Counted from the first letter of the stretch, positions 6,931 to 14,927 are shown. The stretch is 32,348 bases of DNA from Oscillospiraceae bacterium (GCA_017405865.1 JAFQZN010000046.1:1-32348); one strand, 5' to 3'. Notes: a model not told the origin generated them from the letters alone. Numbers and translations: made by a program.

Positions 6931-7629
6931 TTATAGCTCGCGGAGGGCGTCAAGCAGGACGGTCTTCGCGTTCGTTTTTTCGTCGCGGTATTTGACGACG
7001 CGCGCAGGCGCTCCGGCGACGACCGCGTTCTCCGGCACGTCGGCGGTGACGATCGCCCCCGCCGCGATGACGGCGTTCGCGCCGACCTGCACGCCCTCGA
7101 GGACGACGGCGTTCGCGCCGACGACGACGTTGTCGCCGACGACGACGGGCGTCGCGCTGGGCGGCTCGATCACGCCCGCCAGAACGGCGTTCGCACCGAT
7201 GTGGCAGCGCCTGCCGACGGTCGCGCGTCCGCCGAGGATCGCGCCCATGTCGATCATGCTGCCCTCGCCGACCTTCGCGCCGATGTTCAGCACCGCGCCC
7301 ATCATAATCACCGCGTTATCGCCGATCTCCACGCCGTCGCGGATGATCGCGCCCGGCTCGACGCGCGCATGCAGGTTCTTCAGGTCCAGCATCGGAATGG
7401 CGGAGTTGACGGCGTCGTTTTCCACGCGGACGCGGTCGATTTTCTCCGCATTGGCAACAAGCTGCGGCTCGATCGCCTTCCAGTCGCCGAAGAGGAGCTT
7501 CAGCCCGTTCCCGCCGCAGAAGACCTCGGCGTCCGTAAACTCGCAGGGTTCTTTTTCCTGCACAAAGACGCGCACCGGCGTTTTCTTTTCCGCCGTGCGG
7601 ATCAGCTCAATGATCTCATAAGCTTCCAT
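6931..7629 (-). CDS. dapH: Tetrahydrodipicolinate N-acetyltransferase
   Basis: A 232-residue left-handed beta-helix acyltransferase. The N-terminal domain (1-80) includes [14 protein letters not shown], then hexapeptide repeats run from about residue 85 ([41 protein letters not shown]) to residue 215. This arrangement and length are those of DapH, which acetylates tetrahydrodipicolinate with acetyl-CoA in the acetyl branch of the diaminopimelate/lysine pathway. It overlaps the upstream methylglyoxal-synthase-like gene by 14 bases and is the last gene of a minD-led operon. Unlike many Firmicutes it is not beside dapA or dapB. Confidence 0.9.
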   Translation of the reverse strand: MEAYEIIELIRTAEKKTPVRVFVQEKEPCEFTDAEVFCGGNGLKLLFGDWKAIEPQLVANAEKIDRVRVENDAVNSAIPMLDLKNLHARVEPGAIIRDGVEIGDNAVIMMGAVLNIGAKVGEGSMIDMGAILGGRATVGRRCHIGANAVLAGVIEPPSATPVVVGDNVVVGANAVVLEGVQVGANAVIAAGAIVTADVPENAVVAGAPARVVKYRDEKTNAKTVLLDALREL

Positions 7630-8047
7630 AGCCGCCTCCTCTGCGCTTGCTGCGGAGCATTTCGCGCCAGTCCAGATCGCCGCGCTGCAGCCCCAGGATC
7701 AGCATTTCCGCCGAGGCGAGGTTGGTCGCGACGGGGACGTTGTAGGTGTCGCACAGGTGGATCGTCTGGACGATCTGCTGATCCTCCCAGGGGTCGATGC
7801 TGTTGGGGTCTGTGAACATCAGCACGAGATCGACCTCGTTATAGGCGATGCGCGCATCCACCTGCTGGTGACCGCCCTGATTGTGTGACAGCAGCAGCGT
7901 GATGGGAAGACCGGTCGCCTCCGCGACGAGCCGTCCGGTCGTGGCGGTGGCGGAGATGCTGTGCTTTGCAAGGATGCTCTTGTAAGCCGTGCAGAACTGC
8001 ACCATCAGCTCTTTCTTTTTATCGTGTGCAAGAAGTGTGATATTCAT
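7616..8047 (-). CDS. mgsA: Methylglyoxal synthase-like protein (catalytic residues substituted)
   Basis: A 143-residue MGS-like domain protein: AHDKKKELM at 7-15, [13 protein letters not shown] around 34-46, [18 protein letters not shown] at 58-75, and [13 protein letters not shown] near 105. The overall fold and length match methylglyoxal synthase, which converts dihydroxyacetone phosphate to methylglyoxal. However, the E. coli catalytic Asp71 (in GGDQQ) aligns with His60, His98 with Trp87, and Asp101 with Gln90 or a shifted Asp89. His8 and Asp9 are kept. It may be a Clostridia variant with other chemistry or a phosphate-ligand sensor. It lies between minD and dapH in one operon, a neighbourhood typical of clostridial mgsA. 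Confidence 0.75.
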   Translation of the reverse strand: MNITLLAHDKKKELMVQFCTAYKSILAKHSISATATTGRLVAEATGLPITLLLSHNQGGHQQVDARIAYNEVDLVLMFTDPNSIDPWEDQQIVQTIHLCDTYNVPVATNLASAEMLILGLQRGDLDWREMLRSKRRGGGYGSL

Positions 8048-8066
8048 ACGATCACCTCATCCCGAT

Positions 8067-8813
8067 TTACAGCTTCATCAGCGGCATCGGCACGCCGCGC
8101 AGTCTTCTGGAAATCCGCAGGCACGCCTCGGCGGCGCCGCCCCCTGCGGCGAGGATCAAAGCATTTCCGAACGCGGCGGAGAGCACGACCTTCGGGTCCT
8201 CCGGCACGACGCCGAGCAGCGGAAGGCCGACCTCATCCATGATGTCGTCCACCGTCAGCCCCATTTTGGAGAACATGCGCGGCGTGACGCGGTTGACGAT
8301 CAGGCGGACCTCCTCCTTGCCGTCCAGCGCCAGAAGCTCTGCGGCGCGGGCAGTGTCGCGCATGGAGGCGGGGTCTGGCGTGGAAATGACGAGGCAGCGG
8401 TCTGCGAACTTCGTCGCAAGGCGGAAGCCTGCGCCGATCCCGGCGGGCGCGTCGATCAGGCAGAAATCAAATTCCTTCCGCGCCTCCTCCAGCAGCTTGC
8501 CGAATTCCTCCGGCTTGATCTGATCCTCGTTCTCGCGCACCGGCGCGGTCAGCAGGAACAGCCCGGAAAAGCGCGGGTGCTCCGAGGCGTCGGAGAGGCT
8601 GTAGTAGCCGTGAATCACGTCGGTAAAGGCGACGACCGACTGATCCGACATACCCAGCGCAATATCCAGATTGCGCAGACCGAAGTCCGCGTCAATGCAC
8701 AGGACCTTTTTCCCTTCTACCGCAAGGCAGGTCGCGATCGCGGCGCAGAGGGTCGTTTTGCCCGTGCCGCCCTTGCCCGAAATAACGGAAATAACCTCGC
8801 CCAATCCATTCAC
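8067..8813 (-). CDS. minD: Septum site-determining protein MinD
   Basis: A 248-residue ParA/MinD ATPase with the deviant Walker A motif SGKGGTGKTT at about 12-21, switch region DADFGLRNLDIALG at about 41-54, and LIDAPAGIG near 119. MinD dimerises with ATP on the membrane and guides division-site placement. The C-terminus, ISRRLRGVPMPLMKL, is short, basic and hydrophobic and could be the membrane-targeting helix. Neither minC nor minE is within the visible operon, which continues to the MGS-like gene and dapH. AGGAAGG lies three bases before the ATG. A non-Min ParA-type role cannot be excluded. Confidence 0.8.
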   Translation of the reverse strand: MNGLGEVISVISGKGGTGKTTLCAAIATCLAVEGKKVLCIDADFGLRNLDIALGMSDQSVVAFTDVIHGYYSLSDASEHPRFSGLFLLTAPVRENEDQIKPEEFGKLLEEARKEFDFCLIDAPAGIGAGFRLATKFADRCLVISTPDPASMRDTARAAELLALDGKEEVRLIVNRVTPRMFSKMGLTVDDIMDEVGLPLLGVVPEDPKVVLSAAFGNALILAAGGGAAEACLRISRRLRGVPMPLMKL

Positions 8814-8841
8814 CTTCCTCTGCCTCTACTAATCTGATTTT

Positions 8842-8870
8842 ATTATACTTGATTTCACACTTGATTTCAA
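8842..8870 (-). promoter_or_regulatory. Sigma-A promoter of the minD operon with direct repeats
   Basis: Minus strand: TTGAAA, 17-base spacer, TATAAT. Two exact copies of CTTGATTTCA (8848-8857 and 8860-8869, 12 bases apart) cover the spacer and the -35, a possible operator. Confidence 0.7.
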
Positions 8871-8903
8871 TATGGAATTTACCCGATTCCGTGCAAAAAG
8901 GGC

Positions 8904-8932
8904 TTGAACGCCCGCCGCATCTGTGATATGAT
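8904..8932 (+). promoter_or_regulatory. Sigma-A promoter of the PerR-like operon
   Basis: TTGAAC, 17-base spacer, TATGAT; the predicted transcription start near 8939 is directly followed by the Fur/PerR-like box. Confidence 0.75.
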
Positions 8933-8943
8933 AAGTGCGGTAA

Positions 8944-8958
8944 TGAGAATGATTCTTG
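8944..8958 (+). promoter_or_regulatory. Fur/PerR-type operator
   Basis: TGAGAATGATTCTTG has the 7-1-7 dyad of Fur-family boxes, with a perfect AGAAT-G-ATTCT core. It lies at about +5 to +20 of its own regulator gene, a position suited to repression, so the operon is probably autoregulated. Confidence 0.7.
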
Positions 8959-9009
8959 TTATGTTAGTTTCCATTGTCATTTGGAGCTTCGTATATAGGA
9001 GATGGGACC

Positions 9010-9432
9010 ATGACTGCCCGCAAGCACAGCAAGAAGCGCGATGCGATCCTGGAGTGCATCCGCTCTACCGGCTCGCACCCGTCTGCCGACTGGGTCTATG
9101 CACAGCTCAAGCCGGAGCTGCCGGATCTGTCCCTCGGCACGGTCTACCGCAACCTCGCCGCCTTCAAGCAGGAGGGCGTCATCGCCTCGGTCGGCACGGT
9201 GGACGGCGCGGAGCGCTACGACTGGCGCACCTTCCCCCACCCGCACTTTATCTGCACCCACTGCGGCGCCGTCCTCGACGTCGACGAGATCGACCCGCCG
9301 CAGGAGCTCGCCAAGCGGGTAAAATGCGGCTCCGTGCGCGACTGCGTCCTGACCTTCTACGGCATCTGTAACCAATGCGTCTGCGTGGACGCACAAAATA
9401 CATCAAATCAAACTATGGAGGAACAATTATGA
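9010..9432 (+). CDS. perR: Fur family regulator, PerR-like
   Basis: A 140-residue Fur-family repressor. The winged helix occupies about 1-75 (HPSADWVYAQL, LSLGTVYRNLAAFKQEGVI). The dimerisation domain has YDWRTFPHPHFIC with the HxH metal site, and two CxxC pairs (CTHC and CNQC) for structural zinc. The HPH site, the operator upstream and the rubrerythrin gene downstream point to peroxide sensing rather than iron or zinc. The frame is open to 8974, but GGAG at about 8998 fits the ATG at 9010. Its stop overlaps the rubrerythrin ATG (ATGA), so the two are translationally coupled. Confidence 0.85.
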   Translation: MTARKHSKKRDAILECIRSTGSHPSADWVYAQLKPELPDLSLGTVYRNLAAFKQEGVIASVGTVDGAERYDWRTFPHPHFICTHCGAVLDVDEIDPPQELAKRVKCGSVRDCVLTFYGICNQCVCVDAQNTSNQTMEEQL

Positions 9433-10007
9433 AAAAGTACGTATGCCCCGTCTGCGGTTATGTCCATGAGGGCGACATGCCCGAAGATTTCAAGTGCCCC
9501 CTGTGCGGCGTTCCCGGCGCGAAGTTCAAGCTGATGGAAGAGGGCGCGGCTCTGGCGGCAGAGCATGTCTTCGGCATCGGCACGAAGCTCGACGGCGTTC
9601 CCGAAGAGGACAAGAAGTACATCCTCGACCAGCTCAAGGCGAATTTCAACGCCGAGTGCAGCGAGGTCGGCATGTACCTGTGCATGGCGCGCGTCGCCCA
9701 CCGCGAGGGCTATCCCGAGATCGGTCTGTACTGGGAAAAGGCAGCCTGGGAGGAAGCGGAGCATGCCGCGAAGTTCGCAGAGCTGCTCGGCAGCGCGCTC
9801 GAGCCCAACATGACCGACTCCACCAAGAAGAACCTCGCCTGGCGCGTGGACTGCGAATTCGGCGCGACGCAGGGCAAGTTCGATCTTGCCGCCTGCGCGA
9901 AGAAGAACAACCTCGACGCCATCCACGACACCGTCCATGAAATGGCGCGCGACGAAGCCCGCCACGGCAAGGCGCTGAAGGGGCTCTTGGACAGATACTT
10001 CAAATAA
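9429..10007 (+). CDS. Reverse rubrerythrin (N-terminal rubredoxin domain)
   Basis: A 192-residue protein with an N-terminal rubredoxin domain, CPVCG at 6-10 and CPLCG at 24-28, followed by a ferritin-like diiron domain with AECSEVGMY, EEAEHAAKF and DEARHGKAL. The reversed domain order is that of the clostridial reverse rubrerythrins, which reduce hydrogen peroxide and oxygen in the cytoplasm with electrons from NAD(P)H rubredoxin reductases and are controlled by PerR in Clostridium acetobutylicum. GGAGG lies six bases before the start, which overlaps the regulator's stop codon. A degenerate copy of the last 17 codons lies 0.7 kb downstream. Confidence 0.93.
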   Translation: MKKYVCPVCGYVHEGDMPEDFKCPLCGVPGAKFKLMEEGAALAAEHVFGIGTKLDGVPEEDKKYILDQLKANFNAECSEVGMYLCMARVAHREGYPEIGLYWEKAAWEEAEHAAKFAELLGSALEPNMTDSTKKNLAWRVDCEFGATQGKFDLAACAKKNNLDAIHDTVHEMARDEARHGKALKGLLDRYFK

Positions 10008-10010
10008 TCC

Positions 10011-10208
10011 ATGACCGCCCCTGCGTGTTGTCCGAAATGCGGCGAAAAAGAAGGCTGGCAGGAGACGCCGAACATTCTGCGGGGGATCGCCGTCGGCAGT
10101 ATGCGCGTCGGTATTGTGCATAAGCGAGGGCTTTTGCGCAGACTCATTCCTGCGCCGCGGGCAGTCTATTCCTGCAAAAAGTGCGGCTTTTCCGGGAAAT
10201 ACCGGTGA
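10011..10208 (+). CDS. Small zinc-ribbon protein
   Basis: A 65-residue protein with two CxxC pairs, CPKCG at 7-11 and CKKCG near 55-59, joined by a basic middle (HKRGLLRRLIPAPRAV). This is a single zinc-ribbon fold of unknown function. It begins three bases after the rubrerythrin stop and so belongs to the peroxide-response transcript, though no strong ribosome site is present and it may depend on coupling. No membrane segment is seen. Confidence 0.65.
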   Translation: MTAPACCPKCGEKEGWQETPNILRGIAVGSMRVGIVHKRGLLRRLIPAPRAVYSCKKCGFSGKYR

Positions 10209-10294
10209 CCCGGCGGATTCCTCTCATTTGCGGAATCAATTGTGGAAATCGCTTCTCTCGATGATGCCGTCGCGCCAAGGCTTTGGAGGGTCAA

Positions 10295-10668
10295 ATGAGC
10301 AAGAAGAAACGCACAAAGGGTCAGAAACAAGCTTCCCATTGGCGACCGCCAAAGGGCTCAGGTGAGTATTTTCTCCCTTCATCAGATGACGCTTTTAAAA
10401 GTGCGCACCCCGTCGGTTATTTCTTTCTGGTTCTTTTAGGGATTGCCGCCCTCCTTCTTCCTTGTGTTTTTATAGCCTCTATGCGTTTTCCATCAATCCC
10501 GATGGAAACGGATGGCTGGTGTTGGGATGGATCGGCGGTTTCATCGTCGGGATCGGGCTGTTCAATTTTGTTGCGATCATCATCGACCAGTATCTGGGAC
10601 ATTGGGTTTCCGTTCTGTCGTTTCCGATCGGCGGAATAATGATCGCGATCAGCCTGCATTTCCTATGA
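10295..10668 (+). pseudogene. Small two-helix membrane protein, frameshifted
   Basis: The first part starts at an ATG with GGAGGG four bases upstream and reads SKKKRTKGQKQASHWRPPKG, then a hydrophobic helix YFFLVLLGIAALLLPCVF. The continuation lies in another frame from about 10462: YSLYAFSINPDGNGW and the helix VLGWIGGFIVGIGLFNFVAI, ending at 10668. One extra T in the run of five T near 10468-10472 would join them as CVFYSLY. Either the gene is broken by a one-base loss or the assembly has a homopolymer error. Function unknown; GC is lower than in neighbours. Confidence 0.6.
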
Positions 10669-10672
10669 CGCG

Positions 10673-10723
10673 ACTCGCCACGGCAAGGCATCAAAAGGAT
10701 TACTCGAAAGATACTTCAAGTAA
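10673..10723 (+). pseudogene. C-terminal echo of reverse rubrerythrin
   Basis: Sixteen codons plus stop read TRHGKASKGLLERYFK, matching the rubrerythrin C-terminus ARHGKALKGLLDRYFK. At DNA level 9960-10010 and 10676-10726 agree at 39 of 51 positions without gaps, including the TAATCC after the stop codon. It has no start and is a relic of a second copy. Confidence 0.8.
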
Positions 10724-10735
10724 TCCGATTCATTT

Positions 10736-10774
10736 GAACGGGGGAGGACAACGACGTTGTCCTCCCCCGTGTTC
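10736..10774 (+). terminator. Hairpin terminator of the PerR-rubrerythrin operon
   Basis: A 13-bp perfect GC-rich stem (10740-10752 with 10756-10768) has a GAC loop, extended by GAAC/GTTC outside. The T-tract is weak. Confidence 0.65.
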
Positions 10775-10833
10775 GCATTTCGGGCAGCTTAACGTATAAA
10801 ACAAGCAGGGAACGTGCCGGCTGCGCTTTTCCC

Positions 10834-10862
10834 TTGATTTTTCATTTCAACCGTGCTATACT
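10834..10862 (+). promoter_or_regulatory. Sigma-A promoter of the small lipoprotein gene
   Basis: TTGATT, 17-base spacer, TATACT, with TGC before the -10. Confidence 0.7.
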
Positions 10863-10894
10863 TTGATTCATCCAAATATCAGGAGGATTTCATT

Positions 10895-11362
10895 ATGAAG
10901 AAACTTTTAGTTGCAGGTCTTCTGATCCTTGCGCTCTGTCTGACCCTCGTTGCCTGCGGCGACAGCAAGCCCGCCGAGACGCCGCCCGCTACCGACGCGC
11001 CCGCAGCGCCCGAGGCAGGCTCCGTCAGTGAAAAGCTCGCCTCCTACGGCTTCAGCGATCTGGATTTCGTGGTGCACTCGCAGGACTACATCGAGCTCGA
11101 CCAGGACGGCGACATTATCCTGCACTCCACGGCTCCCTATGAGGACGTCGCAAAGGCGTGCTACGACGCCTGCAAGAAGGCTTCCGACGATGGCGTTGTT
11201 CGCGACTACTGGACCGAAGAGCCGATCGACTTTGCATTTGAAGATGCGGAGATGATCTGGTACGGCTACATGCGCAACGGCGAATTTGAAGACCTCGCCT
11301 TCGGTCCGTACTGGTCCGATCAGGAAACCGGCTACACCGACTACCTGCTCCAGTGGGACTGA
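10895..11362 (+). CDS. Small lipoprotein of unknown function
   Basis: A 155-residue exported lipoprotein: signal peptide MKKLLVAGLLILALCLTLVAC with lipobox Cys21, then a Pro/Ala/Thr linker to about residue 43. The mature domain (44-155) is acidic and rich in aromatic residues (YGFSDLDFVVHSQDY, YWTEEPIDFAFEDAEMIWYGYM, FGPYWSDQETGY). I do not recognise the family. AGGAGG lies eight bases before the ATG. The gene stands alone with its own promoter and a shared terminator. Confidence 0.75.
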   Translation: MKKLLVAGLLILALCLTLVACGDSKPAETPPATDAPAAPEAGSVSEKLASYGFSDLDFVVHSQDYIELDQDGDIILHSTAPYEDVAKACYDACKKASDDGVVRDYWTEEPIDFAFEDAEMIWYGYMRNGEFEDLAFGPYWSDQETGYTDYLLQWD

Positions 11363-11390
11363 TTCTCCCATAACGTACATGATCCGAAAC

Positions 11391-11424
11391 AAAAGCGCAG
11401 CACCGATCCGGGTGCTGCGCTTTT
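11391..11424. terminator. Bidirectional terminator
   Basis: A 14-bp perfect stem (AAAAGCGCAGCACC) with a GATCCG loop, A-run on one side and T-run on the other, serves the two convergent genes. Confidence 0.85.
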
Positions 11425-11433
11425 GCGTTTTTT

Positions 11434-14400
11434 CTATTCCGTCGCGATACTCCCGATAAACCGCATCAGGATCGTTGCGACCTGCGCTCTCGTTGCGCTG
11501 CCCTGCGGGTCGAGCAGGGTGCTGCCGCCGACCTTGTTGCCGGTGATCAGCCCTTCGCCGACTGCCCAGCCGTAAGCGTCCTTTGCCCAGGCGCTGACCT
11601 TTGCCTTATCGGGGAAACCCGCAAAGCTGCCGCGCCCGCTCGTGTCATAGCCCTTGAACTCGGAATAGCGGAACAGGATCGCCGCCATCTGCTCGCGGGT
11701 GAGCTTGCCGTTCGGGTCGAATTTTCCGTTCCCGACGCCGCCGACGATGCCGTACTCCGCCGCCCACGCGACCGCCTTGGCGTACCATTCGGACGCTTTG
11801 ACGTCGGTGAAGACGTTTTTGCCCTTCGCAGGCTCGCCCTCATAGCGCCACAGGACCGTGACGAGCATGCCGCGCGTCATCTCGACATTGGGGGCAAAGC
11901 TCGTGTCGGTCATGCCGTTGAACAGCCCCATCTTCACAGCAAAATCCACCGCCTCGTGGTACCAGTCCCCCGCCCTGACATCCGCAAACGCATAGGACGG
12001 GCAGGTTTTGCCGCCGTCGCAGGGCTTGTCCGGCTGCACGGCAGGGATCGTCTCGGTGCGCAGTGTGCCGCAGACCGTGCAGGTATAGGTTATTTTGCCC
12101 GTGCTGTGCTCCGTCGGCGCAAGGGTCACCGTTCCCTCCGACCAGATATGGTCTGCCAGCGGGGTGAAGGACTGGCGGTAGCTGTCACCGCAGTTTGCGC
12201 AGGTGTATTCCGTGTAGCCCGGCGCGAGGCAGGTCGCCTTGACCTCCTGCGCCCGGTAGTCATGTCCGGTCGCAGGGGTGATGACCTGCGCGACGAAAAC
12301 CGTCCCGCAGCGGCTGCAATGCGAGCCTTCGGTCTTGCCGTCGGTGGTACAGGTCTGCGTCACGGCGGGGTCGGTCACGACGTTGTGCCCCAGCGCGGGG
12401 ATCTCGGTCTGCTCCTGCAGCACCGCGCCGCAGACGGCGCAGGTAATCCCGTCGGTCATGCCGCTTTCCGTGCAGGTCGCCGCCCTGCCGTAGGTCACGA
12501 TCTCCCGATGCCCCGGGGCGGGGAGATACTCCGTCTTTGTCTCGCCGCAGCGCAGGCAGGTATAGATCACTTCGCCGTCTCGCGTGCAGGTCGTTTCTGC
12601 CGTGACCCTGCCGCCGTCCCATTCGTGGCGGCAGACGCCGCTCGCCTCCGGCTCGACCCAGACCGGTGCAGTCACGGCAATATCGCCGTCCGCCTCCGTG
12701 ATCTTCAGATAATAATAGCTCTGCGTATTGTCGATCCATGTGTCGAGCGCGCAGGTCGATCCAGTGACGGCAAAGGTCTGCACGGCAAGTCCGTTTTCGC
12801 CGATGACGGCAACGCTTGAGATGCGCTCGCCGTTCGGGTCTGCGATCTGCGCGGTGATATGCACCTGCTGATCGCTCGTCTGAATGATGTCGCCCATGAG
12901 CGCGCCGTTCAGATAGTAATAGACCGTCAGATTCTGATCCTCGGTAGCGTAGACGCGGCGCTGCGACATGGCGCGGTAGAGTCCCGCCTCGCTGAAGTCA
13001 TTCGTCACGATGACCGAGCGGTGGGGGTTGGAGTCGCCCCAGCGTCTGCCGTGGTTGTCCTGATTGTTGGTCGGGGCGACGTGCCAGCCCGCTGCGAGGC
13101 ACTTGTCATACTCCGTGTAGCTTCTCCAGTAGCCGCTGTTCAGCACCGAGCCGCTGCCGTTGCCGACCTCGATCAGACAGATGATCTCGTCGCGGTCGGC
13201 GTTATAGCCCGCGTATTCATCAAAGGTGCCGAAGGTCACGCCCGGGTGGTTGAGCTGGGAGACGACCGGCGCGTTTTCGATGTACTTCGTGTGCGCCGTG
13301 GGATTGCCGTTTTCGTCCAGCCCCCGGTCGGCGTTGACCATCAGGTCGTTATACAGGTGCATGCCGGCGTAGCCGAGCTTGTTGTTGAGCTGCCGGTTGT
13401 TCCTCGAGACGACGCCGTAGGTATTGAAGGTGTTGGTATGCCCCGGACCGGACGACCACGTCATTTCATAGCCGTAAGCGGCGACGAAATCCGTGCTTTT
13501 CGCGTTGTATTCCGCCGCCGTCGCCCTCGCCTGCTCCCACTTGGTCAGCGCGCCGGATTTTTCGAGCGAGGACAGGTTGTAGTAGCTCGATACCGTCGCC
13601 GTGGAGGAGGAATCAAAATAGTTCGAGTGGTCGGTCACGATCAGATAATCGACGTCCTTCGCGTTCATCGCGTACTGGTACGCCTCCGCCAGCGAGCCTG
13701 CGCCGTCGGAGTACTCCGTGTGCGAGTGGAGCTGTCCGAAGTACGCCTTGACCGCGCGGCTGCCGACATAGAATTCCCACGCCTTTTCCGCCGTTTTTCC
13801 GTCCGTTCGCGTCACGCGCAGGAAGACGGTATGCGCGCCGTCCGTCAATGCGTAAGGAGGCGTATAGGTCGCCCAAGCGCCGTTCGGGGCAGCAGGGACA
13901 ACCGCGCCGTCCAGCGTCATATAGAGGGTCGGCGCGCCGCCGCAGTTCACGAGCTCTGCTGCGATCTCCGGGCGGGTCGGCGTGTCCGCCGCCGTGCTGT
14001 AGGCGGGCAGGGTCTGCCCGATCATCGGCTCGTCACGCACGATCGCCGTCGCGCTCGTGCTGTAAGACACGCCGCACTCATTGACCGCCTGCGCGCAGAG
14101 CGAAATGCTCCCGTGTCCCGCCAGCTCTGCGGCGGGGACGGTATAGACGTACGCCGTTCCGTAGTGCGACGACATAAAGACCTGCTTCGCCGCGCCGCCG
14201 TCGAGAGCGTAGGTCGCATAGAGCGAGGTGATCGCGGTGTAGTCCTGCAGCTGCACCGTGAAGGTATAGTCCGCGCCGATATAGGCGTCCGGCGCGACGA
14301 TCGCAGCCGTCGGGCTGACGACGAAGCCGACGTTCTGCGGGTCTGCCACGCGGTAGAAGCCCATGGAATACATCGCCGTGCTGCCGCCGTTGTAGGTCCA

Positions 14401-14862
14401 GCCGGTGAAGGACGGCGCGTAGTATTCCAGACAGACGTGCTTGCCCGTTCCGCTGTAGATCGCAGCGGCGTTTTCGATCAGCCAGCCGCTGCCCTGCTTC
14501 GTCAGCGTCCAGCGGGTGTATGCCGTCTGCGTGTCCGAGAAGAAGAGGTCCTCGTTTTCCTTGGTGCAAAGGTAGCGGCCGCGATTTTCAAAGGTATAGT
14601 ACGTGCCGTCCGTATGCACCGTGAAGATCAGCGCGCCGTTGCAGAGCGTGCCGCCTGCCACAGAGCCGGACGGGATGGAATAGCCGTTCTCGCTCAAGGT
14701 ATGCACCATCGTCATCTGGTATGAAATATTGTAGATGACGACCTTGTCGCCTTCCACGGGCGGGGCGGTCAGTGCCGTTCCCGTGACCGCCGCCGCCTGC
14801 ACGGGCAGGACGGAAAGCAGCAGCGAGATCATCAGCAGCAGTGCGCAGATTCTCCTCTTCAT
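11434..14862 (-). CDS. Surface-anchored PHP-domain protein with CxxC repeats and three SLH domains
   Basis: A 1142-residue exported protein. Residues 1-24 are a signal peptide (ALLLMISLLLSVLPVQA). Residues 30-370 form beta-rich domains, the latter Ig-like. A PHP metallohydrolase domain of the CehA type runs from about 376: QLHSHTEYSDG, VDYLIVTDHSNYFD near 410, QLNHPGVTFGTF and NNQDNHGRRWGD. About 740-945 holds repeated units of the type GH..(8-10)..ATCTE.G...TC..CG. Three SLH domains (about 962-1140, each with DWYH/EWYAKAV-like cores) anchor it to cell-wall polymer. A phosphoesterase-type activity is inferred from the PHP fold; the substrate is unknown. It has its own promoter; GGAGG precedes the start. 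Confidence 0.88.
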   Translation of the reverse strand: MKRRICALLLMISLLLSVLPVQAAAVTGTALTAPPVEGDKVVIYNISYQMTMVHTLSENGYSIPSGSVAGGTLCNGALIFTVHTDGTYYTFENRGRYLCTKENEDLFFSDTQTAYTRWTLTKQGSGWLIENAAAIYSGTGKHVCLEYYAPSFTGWTYNGGSTAMYSMGFYRVADPQNVGFVVSPTAAIVAPDAYIGADYTFTVQLQDYTAITSLYATYALDGGAAKQVFMSSHYGTAYVYTVPAAELAGHGSISLCAQAVNECGVSYSTSATAIVRDEPMIGQTLPAYSTAADTPTRPEIAAELVNCGGAPTLYMTLDGAVVPAAPNGAWATYTPPYALTDGAHTVFLRVTRTDGKTAEKAWEFYVGSRAVKAYFGQLHSHTEYSDGAGSLAEAYQYAMNAKDVDYLIVTDHSNYFDSSSTATVSSYYNLSSLEKSGALTKWEQARATAAEYNAKSTDFVAAYGYEMTWSSGPGHTNTFNTYGVVSRNNRQLNNKLGYAGMHLYNDLMVNADRGLDENGNPTAHTKYIENAPVVSQLNHPGVTFGTFDEYAGYNADRDEIICLIEVGNGSGSVLNSGYWRSYTEYDKCLAAGWHVAPTNNQDNHGRRWGDSNPHRSVIVTNDFSEAGLYRAMSQRRVYATEDQNLTVYYYLNGALMGDIIQTSDQQVHITAQIADPNGERISSVAVIGENGLAVQTFAVTGSTCALDTWIDNTQSYYYLKITEADGDIAVTAPVWVEPEASGVCRHEWDGGRVTAETTCTRDGEVIYTCLRCGETKTEYLPAPGHREIVTYGRAATCTESGMTDGITCAVCGAVLQEQTEIPALGHNVVTDPAVTQTCTTDGKTEGSHCSRCGTVFVAQVITPATGHDYRAQEVKATCLAPGYTEYTCANCGDSYRQSFTPLADHIWSEGTVTLAPTEHSTGKITYTCTVCGTLRTETIPAVQPDKPCDGGKTCPSYAFADVRAGDWYHEAVDFAVKMGLFNGMTDTSFAPNVEMTRGMLVTVLWRYEGEPAKGKNVFTDVKASEWYAKAVAWAAEYGIVGGVGNGKFDPNGKLTREQMAAILFRYSEFKGYDTSGRGSFAGFPDKAKVSAWAKDAYGWAVGEGLITGNKVGGSTLLDPQGSATRAQVATILMRFIGSIATE

Positions 14863-14889
14863 GGCGGTTCCTCCTTATCGTTTTTCTTT

Positions 14890-14918
14890 AGTATAGCAAA
14901 CTATGATCGCCGCTACAA
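14890..14918 (-). promoter_or_regulatory. Sigma-A promoter of the PHP/SLH gene
   Basis: Minus strand: TTGTAG, 17-base spacer, TATACT with TGC before it. Confidence 0.65.
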
Positions 14919-14927
14919 GCCCCATTT

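Noticed and set aside
12859-14724. A 621-codon open frame opposite the PHP/SLH gene
   Set aside because: It is Arg/Val/Ala-rich without motifs and arises from the codon bias of the opposite strand, where signal peptide, PHP and SLH motifs are clear.
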